A stretch of DNA of 7,479 nt from JBQTIM01 sp052388135 (GTDB taxonomy: Bacteria; Elusimicrobiota; Elusimicrobia; FEN-1173). Positions 1 through 5,492 of this stretch are shown here, piece after piece. The stretch spans positions 1-7,479 of the forward strand of contig JBQTIM010000101.1 of the NCBI GenBank assembly GCA_052388135.1, given 5' to 3'. Numbering within the stretch: the stretch's first letter is position 1; each line of letters opens with the position of its first letter. Both the position numbers and the translations under genes were made by a program. Under the pieces are notes generated by a model. It was not told the DNA's origin. It searched no databases and was given only the letters and a program-made list of their open reading frames with translations.

Positions 1-2
1 TC

Positions 3-1376
3 AAAGTCCTCCGGGGCCGTTGCCGCACTCTTTCTTACGATGTCAAGGAAAAAACTCTGTGGGCCCTGTTCAGCGGCGCCTCCGTCCTCTCTTTCATCCG
101 CGGAGCCGCGGCGTTTCCCCTCTTGTATGTCGTGCGGGACTCGGCCCTCTACTATTATTCATTTTTTGCGCACACGGCGCGGATTGTTCTCCAGGATTCG
201 GGGCGCGTGCGGACCCTGGGAATAGTCCTGGCTCTCGCGCTTCTGGCCAAATCAAGCCTGAGTGTATTCGGGCTGATGGGCGGGGGAGCGAACGCGCTTT
301 ACATAAGCTGTCTCCTGGCCGTTTCCCTGCTCAGCATGCCGCTTTGGGAAAAGAAGCACCGCTGGTGGTTCGTCGTGATTGCTTTTATGTTTGCGTTGTT
401 GTTGCACGGCCGCGTCCGCTCTTCCTGGGTGGCCTTTGCGGCATTCGGTTTGGCGTTCCCGCTGGCGGCCGCTTTCTATGGTTTTGGAAGAAGGCGGTGC
501 GTGAAAGCCCTGCTGGCTTTGGCGGCGGGGGCCTGCCTCTTGTTCGTTTTGCCGGAGGAATCGTTCCAGAGAAAGATGCGGTCGAGATTGGCGTGGGTTC
601 CTTTCGTGGGAAAGGGCGCCATGGAGGGACCTCTGGGTTCAGAGAGGCCGTCCGGTGCCCACCAAGACCACTTTCCGACCGATGTTAAATCCAATTCTAT
701 TGGGACTGGCGCTTCTTTCCGGCCTTTGAAGCAATCTCGGCTGGTTTTTTATGAATTTCAAACTTTCTTTCAGGGGCTGGCGTCTCCCAATCTTCTTACA
801 AGGGTATACTTTTGGTTGGATGCCGTTGAAGAGGTGTTCGGCATTGATTCAGGATTGTTTGTGGAAAATCGGCGTGATTCGGGAAGCATGTCCCCAGATT
901 TTAGAGATTATTTAACCAGCCGGATCGGGAAGTTCCAACTGTCAAATGAGATCGAGGGGCGGTGGGCTTCTTTCGGAGTAAACTCCCAGACGCTCCGTAT
1001 TTTTGCCGGCGTCCCCTTTGGACACAAGTTCGTTCCAAGCCGCCTTTTCTGGTGGATGCTGGAAACGACTCGTTACGATCCACACAACTCACACATTGCC
1101 GTCCTCTACAGGACCGGGTTGATCGGTTTTTTAAGTTATGCCGGCATTTTGGCTTTGAGTTTTGTGCGGGGGGCGCGGCTGGCCTTTTACGCAGGAGACA
1201 CCGAAGATCGCTGGGTGCTGCTTTCTCTATTGGGCGGACTCCTCGTCCATGTCGTCCATTCGATGACGGACGTGACCTTGGAAAACGCCTACAAGGGGAT
1301 GTTCTTTTGGGTTTTTCTGGGGGCAGTGGGCGCGTGTTCCAAGAGGAGCGCCGCGATAGAAGGACGCAGTGCCTAG
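3..1376 (+). CDS. O-antigen ligase/polymerase-like membrane protein (WaaL/Wzy type), 5'-truncated
   Basis: Probable inner-membrane polysaccharide ligase or polymerase acting on lipid-linked glycan at the periplasmic face. The frame is open from base 3 without a stop, giving 457 visible codons. A TTG at 123 could serve as a start, but the upstream codons continue with plausible membrane-protein sequence, so the true start probably lies outside the window. Counting from the TTG, hydrophobic segments fall at about residues 32-42, 59-72, 82-95, 102-120 and 128-143, then a long polar loop of about 175 residues, then segments at about 324-348, 365-380 and 392-405. Family-like signatures are VRSSW (98-102), NEIEGRW (275-281), the glycine-rich AGVPFGHKF (295-303) and DPHNSH (319-324), whose H321-N322 matches the conserved His-Asn of the O-antigen ligase domain (PF04932). 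The loop is unusually long and AT-richer than its surroundings. The product class is fairly certain; ligase versus polymerase cannot be decided from sequence alone. Ends at TAG 1374-1376, 39 bases before the next gene. Confidence 0.85.
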   Translation, partial: KVLRGRCRTLSYDVKEKTLWALFSGASVLSFIRGAAAFPLLYVVRDSALYYYSFFAHTARIVLQDSGRVRTLGIVLALALLAKSSLSVFGLMGGGANALYISCLLAVSLLSMPLWEKKHRWWFVVIAFMFALLLHGRVRSSWVAFAAFGLAFPLAAAFYGFGRRRCVKALLALAAGACLLFVLPEESFQRKMRSRLAWVPFVGKGAMEGPLGSERPSGAHQDHFPTDVKSNSIGTGASFRPLKQSRLVFYEFQTFFQGLASPNLLTRVYFWLDAVEEVFGIDSGLFVENRRDSGSMSPDFRDYLTSRIGKFQLSNEIEGRWASFGVNSQTLRIFAGVPFGHKFVPSRLFWWMLETTRYDPHNSHIAVLYRTGLIGFLSYAGILALSFVRGARLAFYAGDTEDRWVLLSLLGGLLVHVVHSMTDVTLENAYKGMFFWVFLGAVGACSKRSAAIEGRSA

Positions 1377-1415
1377 GTCCAGCCCCGCCGCCCTGCCGAG
1401 CAGTGGAACAACTCT

Positions 1416-2627
1416 ATGAGCGGCAGCGTGCCATTGCGCGTCCTCTTGGTTCATAACAAGTATTTGGAGCGTGGCGGGGAGGAAGTGAGTCTCGAAATCC
1501 TCGAGCTTGCGTTGAAGCGGGCCGGTTCAGCTGTCGAGCGATACGAGGAGGACAGCGCTCTCTTTTTGAAACGAAACAGACTGGGCCGCCTGGCCGCGGC
1601 TTTGCAGGTGCCGTTTTCCTTTGTCGCTTATCATGGGATTGTTCGTCGCATCAAGGCGTTTCGGCCTGACGTCATTCATGTGCACAACATATTCCCGTTC
1701 TTGTCGCCTTCGGTCTATTGGGCGGGTCGCCGCATGCGGGTGCCGATCGTCCAAACGGTCCACAATTACAGGTTCTTCTGCATCAACGGACTGTTCTTGC
1801 GTGAGGGGAAGCCTTGTGAAAAATGCATCGGGGGTTCGGTTTGGAATGGTGTCGCCGGACGGTGTTATCGCGGAAAGGTTTCGCAGTCGGCATGGATGGC
1901 TTCGTCCCTTCTCCTTCACCGCACGCTCCGGACTTGGCACCGTCTCGTGGACGGGTTCATCGCGCTAAGCTGGTTTTCACGAAAAAAACTTATCGAGGGA
2001 GGCCTGCCGGAAGAAAAAATTCATGTCGTTCCAAACTTTTTGGACGTGAGCCTGTTTCCGGCCACCCCGGCGCGCTTCAATCGTTTGATTTATATCGGGC
2101 GTTTGTCGGCAGAAAAAGGCCTGAGAACTTTGTTGCGTGCGTACGAAATCCTTTCGGAACGGCGTTCGGAATCCGTACCCCTTGATATTTTGGGAGATGG
2201 TCCGCTTTATGGAGAGCTGCAGAAATACATCAAAGCCCACCCGCGGTATCCTATCGTCGCGCATGGACGCGTCGAAGGAGCGCAAAAGAAAAAGCTGTTG
2301 GGCGAAGCCTGCGCCTTGATTTTTCCATCAGAGTGCTATGAAAATTGCCCTTATTCCGTTCTGGAGAGCCTGGCCAGCGGGACCCCTGTCGTTGCTTCGC
2401 GATTCGGCGGTACCCGGGAGCTGGTCCTCGAAGGTGAGACGGGGTTCATGTTTTCTCCCGGCAATCCGGAGGAATTGGCGGGTGCTGTGGAAAGATTGCT
2501 CTCGGCCCCCGAGGTTGTGAGCCTAATGCGCGGCAAAGCGCGACGAGACGCCGAATCGCGTTTCGATGTTTCGGCCGGGATGGACAGGATAATGAAGATT
2601 TATCGAGACGTGAGAAAGGTGGCGTGA
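1416..2627 (+). CDS. Glycosyltransferase family 4 (GT-B fold)
   Basis: Cytoplasmic retaining glycosyltransferase that probably adds one sugar of the repeat unit; donor and acceptor are not predictable. The 403-residue length is normal for the family. The N-terminal Rossmann half (about 1-205) opens with a beta strand RVLLVHN and a GGEE loop (20-23), and has HVHN at 88-91. The C-terminal donor-binding half (about 220-403) has IYIGRLSAEKG (225-235), ILGDGP (258-263) and the E-x7-E motif, E309 and E317, within ECYENCPYSVLE, followed by ASGTPVVASRFGGTRE (320-335). These are hallmark PF00534/PF13439-type features. Four cysteines (C122, C134, C137, C150) lie close together in the acceptor half. The ATG at 1416 is the only usual start codon after the in-frame TAG of the preceding gene at 1374; a weak GGA at 1405-1407 sits 8 bases upstream. 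The stop overlaps the gmd start by 4 bases. Confidence 0.94.
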   Translation: MSGSVPLRVLLVHNKYLERGGEEVSLEILELALKRAGSAVERYEEDSALFLKRNRLGRLAAALQVPFSFVAYHGIVRRIKAFRPDVIHVHNIFPFLSPSVYWAGRRMRVPIVQTVHNYRFFCINGLFLREGKPCEKCIGGSVWNGVAGRCYRGKVSQSAWMASSLLLHRTLRTWHRLVDGFIALSWFSRKKLIEGGLPEEKIHVVPNFLDVSLFPATPARFNRLIYIGRLSAEKGLRTLLRAYEILSERRSESVPLDILGDGPLYGELQKYIKAHPRYPIVAHGRVEGAQKKKLLGEACALIFPSECYENCPYSVLESLASGTPVVASRFGGTRELVLEGETGFMFSPGNPEELAGAVERLLSAPEVVSLMRGKARRDAESRFDVSAGMDRIMKIYRDVRKVA

Positions 2628-2632
2628 TTTTG
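2613..2632 (+). promoter_or_regulatory. Ribosome binding site region with two candidate gmd starts
   Basis: A purine-rich stretch ending in AAAGGTGG (2615-2622) lies in the last codons of the GT4 gene. It is almost directly against GTG 2624 but 7 bases from TTG 2630. Both codons are in the gmd frame. Spacing favours TTG 2630; the overlapping GTGA arrangement and codon preference favour GTG 2624. Confidence 0.5.
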
Positions 2633-3637
2633 AAAAAAGCGTTGATCACAGGCATCACCGGACAAGACGGCTCGTATCTGGCGGAGTTGCTGCTGGAGAA
2701 AGGCTATCAGGTGTTCGGCATTATCCGGCGCTCCAGCTCTTTCAACACCCAGCGCATCGATCACATCTATTTGGACCCGCACGCCGCGGACGCCAAACTG
2801 CGTTTGGTTTACGGCGACTTGAACGACGCCAGCTCTTTGAACCGGCTGATCCGGGAAATCCGCCCGGATGAAATTTACAATCTCGGAGCTCAAAGCCATG
2901 TCCGCGTCAGCTTCGATGTTCCGGAATACACGGGAGAAATCACCGGCCTGGGCACGGTGAGGTTGCTGGAGGCGGTCCGCGAATCGGGATTGCACCCCAA
3001 GTTTTACCAAGCGTCTTCCAGCGAGCTTTACGGCAAGGTTCAAGAGACGCCCCAGAAAGAAACCACTCCTTTTTATCCCCGCAGCCCCTACGGTTGCGCC
3101 AAGCTCTACGCCTATTGGTTGACCGTCAATTACCGGGAGAGTTACGGAATGTTCGCTTGCAACGGCATCCTGTTCAACCACGAATCTCCGCGGCGGGGCG
3201 AAACGTTCGTCAGCCGCAAGATCACTCGCGCCGCCACGCGCATCAAGCTGGGCTTGCAAGACAAGCTTTTCCTGGGAAACCTGGACGCCCGGCGCGACTG
3301 GGGATACGCCCGGGAATACGTGGAGGCGATGTGGCTCATGCTGCAGACCGACAAGCCGGATGACTTCGTCATCGCCACCGGAGAGACGCATTCCGTCCGG
3401 GAATTCCTCGATGAAGCCTTTGGTTTTTTGGGCCTGGATTGGAAAAAGCACGTGGAGATAGACCCGCGATATTTTCGGCCCGCCGAAGTGGATCTTTTGG
3501 TGGGCGATCCGTCCAAGGCGGCCCGAGTCTTGAAGTGGACGCCGAAAACCAAATTCAAAGACCTGGTGCGGCTCATGGTGGACGCGGACATGGCCGAGGC
3601 CAAGCGGGAGGCTGTTCTGGCCGGAGCGCCGCAATGA
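2624..3637 (+). CDS. gmd: GDP-mannose 4,6-dehydratase
   Basis: Cytoplasmic short-chain dehydrogenase/reductase family enzyme converting GDP-D-mannose to GDP-4-keto-6-deoxy-D-mannose with a bound NADP(H) cofactor; first committed step toward GDP-L-fucose and related sugars. Residues 7-16 (LITGITGQDG) form the dinucleotide-binding GxxGxxG turn. SSSELYG (131-137) supplies the catalytic Ser/Thr and Glu (S132, E134), and YGCAK gives the Tyr-Lys pair (Y156, K160). NHESPRRGETFVSRK (185-199) is a strongly conserved Gmd signature. At 337 residues it is a little shorter than the E. coli enzyme but within the family range. S132 replaces the Thr of E. coli Gmd, a conservative change that I recall in other bacterial Gmd proteins. 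The GTG at 2624 overlaps the previous stop; a TTG two codons on (2630) gives the more canonical N-terminus MKKALITG and better Shine-Dalgarno spacing, so the start is uncertain by 6 bases. It directly precedes fcl, the usual pathway partner. Confidence 0.97.
   Translation: MILKKALITGITGQDGSYLAELLLEKGYQVFGIIRRSSSFNTQRIDHIYLDPHAADAKLRLVYGDLNDASSLNRLIREIRPDEIYNLGAQSHVRVSFDVPEYTGEITGLGTVRLLEAVRESGLHPKFYQASSSELYGKVQETPQKETTPFYPRSPYGCAKLYAYWLTVNYRESYGMFACNGILFNHESPRRGETFVSRKITRAATRIKLGLQDKLFLGNLDARRDWGYAREYVEAMWLMLQTDKPDDFVIATGETHSVREFLDEAFGFLGLDWKKHVEIDPRYFRPAEVDLLVGDPSKAARVLKWTPKTKFKDLVRLMVDADMAEAKREAVLAGAPQ
3623..3636 (+). promoter_or_regulatory. Ribosome binding site and ATG start of fcl
   Basis: GGAG at 3623-3626 lies 7 bases before the ATG at 3634-3636, inside the last codons of gmd. 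It fixes the fcl start at 3634, although the reading frame stays open for another 65 codons upstream within gmd. Confidence 0.7.
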
Positions 3638-4611
3638 GCGATTTCAAGCCGGCCGCCGCCTTTTGGTCGGGAAGGAAAGTCCTCGTCACGGGAGGAGGGG
3701 GATTTCTGGGAAGTTTCGTGGTGGAGGCTCTGGCGGCCCGCGGTTGCCGAAATATTCATGTGCCGCGCCGGCGGGAATTTGATCTCTCGACGGAGGCCGG
3801 AGTCCTCCGCCTTTACGATGCGTTCCAGGCCGACCTGGTCCTCCATTTGGCGGCCAACGTGGGAGGCATCGGAGCCAACAGCGCCAGCCCGGGAACGTTT
3901 TATTATGAAAACATGGTCATGGGAGCGCTTCTTATGGAGCACGCCCGCCGGCGCGGGGTTGAGAAATTCGTCGCCCTCGGGTCCATCTGTTCTTATCCAA
4001 AGCACGCCCCCGTTCCGTTCAAGGAAGAGGACATCTGGAACGGGTACCCCGAGGAGACCAACGCACCGTACGGGCTGGCCAAAAAGATGCTCTTGGTGCA
4101 AGCCCAAGCCTATCGGCGGCAGTACGGATACAACGCCGTGGTGCTCTTCCCAGTGAACCTTTACGGGCCGCGGGACAATTTTGATCTGGAAAAATCCCAC
4201 GTGATCCCCGCGCTGATCCGGAAATGCTTGGAGGCGAAAGAGAACGGAAGCGAGGAGGTCGTCGTTTGGGGCACGGGGAACGCCACCCGCGAGTTCCTCT
4301 ACGTCGAAGACGCGGCAGAGGGAATCCTCCTGGCCGCCGAGCATTACGATGGGTCGGAGCCCGTAAACTTGGGGGCGGGGTTTGAGATCGCCGTGAAAGA
4401 CTTGGCCGCCATGATCGCCCGCCTGACCGGTTTTCGCGGCCGCTTGCGCTGGGACGCGTCCCGCCCCGATGGCCAGCCCCGCCGCATGCTCGACGTGCGC
4501 CGCGCCAAGGAGAAGTTTGGTTTTCAGGCCCGCATGAGTCTGGAGAACGGTCTTCGAAAAACCATTGATTGGTATGTCGGGCAGCGCGCCAATATGGGTG
4601 CCGGGGTTTGA
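3634..4611 (+). CDS. fcl: GDP-L-fucose synthase-like NAD(P)-dependent epimerase/reductase
   Basis: Predicted cytoplasmic 3,5-epimerase/4-reductase that converts the Gmd product to GDP-L-fucose using NADPH. The 325-residue protein has VTGGGGFLG (18-26) for dinucleotide binding and NVGGIGAN (75-82), a typical Fcl segment. The active-site set is visible: S117 and C119 in GSICSYPK, Y146 and K150 in APYGLAK, and H189 in SHVIPAL, matching Ser107, Cys109, Tyr136, Lys140 and His179 of E. coli Fcl (WcaG). The retained Cys/His pair supports epimerase activity, which a simple GDP-rhamnose-forming reductase would not need. The ATG at 3634 overlaps the gmd stop as ATGA and has GGAG at 3623-3626, 7 bases upstream; the frame is open farther upstream to 3439, but that part lies inside gmd. 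The 14-residue lead before the first strand and parts of the C-terminal half (WGTGNATREFLYVEDAAEG) differ from the E. coli form and resemble what I recall of a broader Fcl-like branch, so the exact product is less certain than the fold. Confidence 0.93.
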   Translation: MSDFKPAAAFWSGRKVLVTGGGGFLGSFVVEALAARGCRNIHVPRRREFDLSTEAGVLRLYDAFQADLVLHLAANVGGIGANSASPGTFYYENMVMGALLMEHARRRGVEKFVALGSICSYPKHAPVPFKEEDIWNGYPEETNAPYGLAKKMLLVQAQAYRRQYGYNAVVLFPVNLYGPRDNFDLEKSHVIPALIRKCLEAKENGSEEVVVWGTGNATREFLYVEDAAEGILLAAEHYDGSEPVNLGAGFEIAVKDLAAMIARLTGFRGRLRWDASRPDGQPRRMLDVRRAKEKFGFQARMSLENGLRKTIDWYVGQRANMGAGV

Positions 4612-4694
4612 GTCTTGTTCGATTGAATTTTGACATGCCAGCCGGATCATGGAAAGTTTTGCTCGACTTTAACCGCATCCTTGGAAAAACGTAA
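4612..4694 (+). other. Intergenic spacer, longest non-coding gap in the window
   Basis: These 83 bases separate fcl from the GT26 gene; every other junction is an overlap or a 39-base gap. A perfect TTGACA hexamer sits at 4630-4635, but no good -10 box follows at 16-18 bases (best match is 3 of 6). The only inverted repeat I see is the 5-base pair AAAGT/ACTTT (4653-4657 with 4666-4670), without a GC-rich stem or a T run, so it is not a convincing terminator. GGAAAA at 4683-4688 may act as a weak ribosome binding site for TTG 4695. An internal promoter is possible but unproven. Confidence 0.45.
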
Positions 4695-5492
4695 TTGAAT
4701 AAGGATTTTGGACTTTTTCCTCCAAAGGAAACCATTCTCGGGCTCCCCTTCCACTGCTCCGATGGCCCAGCGGCGGTCCGTTTGGCGGAGGATATCATCC
4801 GTGCGCGGCTCCGCAGCCAAATCGTTTTTCTCAACGCCCATTCCATTGTTATGGCCCGGCGGGATCAGCATTTCCGTGGGGCGGTGGAAAGCAGTCGCTT
4901 GGTCCTGTGCGACAGTACTCCGCTTTTTTGGTTTTCCAAGGCCCTCGGCAGCCCTTTACCGGGGAGGGTGGCCGGCCCCGATTTTTGCGAAGCGTTGTGC
5001 CGGCTTGCGGCCGATGAGTCGTTCAGCGTTTATTTCTTGGGATCGACGTCCGAAACGTTGCAAAGAATGGTGGGAAATCTCCGTCAGAAATTCCCTTCCT
5101 TGCAAGTGGCTGGAGTTTATTCGCCTCCCATGCGGCAAGAATTCACTTCGGAGGACACCGACGAAATGATCCGCCGAATCAATATCGCGGCCCCGGATGT
5201 CTTGTGGGTCGGCATCACGGCTCCCAAGCAGGAAAAATGGGTATTCGACAACCTATCCCGTTTAAACTGCGTATTGGCTATCGGGGTTGGCGCCGCCTTT
5301 GATTTCCTGGCGGGAACGAAACGGCGGGCTCCCGTTTGGCTGCAGGCGGTGGGCCTCGAATGGTTTTTCAGGCTCTGCCAGGAGCCGGGGCGGCTGTGGA
5401 GGCGTTATTTAATCAACAACACGCTGTTTGTGGCGCTTTGTCTACGCGAGATCGTTCGCGTTAGGTTGGGCGGAGATTCACCCCGTTCATGA
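4695..5492 (+). CDS. WecG/TagA/CpsF family glycosyltransferase (GT26)
   Basis: Membrane-associated glycosyltransferase of a family that usually adds the second sugar to an undecaprenyl-diphosphate-linked monosaccharide (for example ManNAcA in WecG, ManNAc in TagA); the sugar used here is unknown. The 265 residues cover the whole PF03808-type domain. Visible signatures are FLNAHSIVMARRD (45-57), CDSTPLFW (72-79), GPDF (94-97), VYFLGS (112-117), APKQEKWVFDN (177-187) and GVGAAFDFLAGTKRRAP (197-213), then WLQAVGLEWFFRLCQEPGRLWRRY (215-238). The Asp at 73 is spaced from N47 exactly as the catalytic Asp65 from Asn39 in TagA. A basic and hydrophobic tail after residue 238 fits the C-terminal appendage used for membrane contact. 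TTG 4695 is directly preceded by an in-frame TAA (4692-4694), so no longer start exists; GGAAAA at 4683-4688 is a weak ribosome binding site. The stop overlaps the next start as ATGA. Confidence 0.94.
   Translation: MNKDFGLFPPKETILGLPFHCSDGPAAVRLAEDIIRARLRSQIVFLNAHSIVMARRDQHFRGAVESSRLVLCDSTPLFWFSKALGSPLPGRVAGPDFCEALCRLAADESFSVYFLGSTSETLQRMVGNLRQKFPSLQVAGVYSPPMRQEFTSEDTDEMIRRINIAAPDVLWVGITAPKQEKWVFDNLSRLNCVLAIGVGAAFDFLAGTKRRAPVWLQAVGLEWFFRLCQEPGRLWRRYLINNTLFVALCLREIVRVRLGGDSPRS

Noticed and set aside
20..688. A 222-codon + strand frame at the window start
   Set aside because: It overlaps the ligase-like gene in another frame, and its Gly/Arg/Pro-rich translation has no membrane or domain pattern, whereas the ligase frame shows ordered membrane segments and the His-Asn motif.
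660..735. Suspected frameshift in the first gene, because the protein turns polar and low in family likeness
   Set aside because: The same frame continues to the conserved downstream motifs (GRW, VPFGHKF, DPHNSH) and to a normal stop; the other + frames in the region show no better family match.
3439..3633. 65-codon upstream extension of the fcl frame
   Set aside because: It lies inside gmd, lacks homology to Fcl N-termini, and a good GGAG plus ATG at 3634 explains the start.
2600..3634. A 344-codon open frame on the - strand lying almost exactly opposite gmd
   Set aside because: The near-perfect match to gmd boundaries marks it as a shadow of the gmd codon pattern; no recognisable motif and no ribosome binding site argue for it.
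3142..4650. A 502-codon open frame on the - strand opposite gmd and fcl
   Set aside because: It runs antisense to two genes with clear catalytic motifs; its translation is rich in Arg, Ser, Pro and His without domain-like pattern. Long antisense frames are expected opposite GC-biased codons.
4630..4658. Sigma-70-like promoter between fcl and the GT26 gene
   Set aside because: The -35 hexamer TTGACA is perfect, but windows at 16-18 base spacing match TATAAT at no more than 3 of 6 positions, so I do not call a promoter.
4653..4670. Possible terminator hairpin AAAGT/ACTTT after fcl
   Set aside because: The stem is only 5 pairs, mostly A-T, with an 8-base loop and no following T run.
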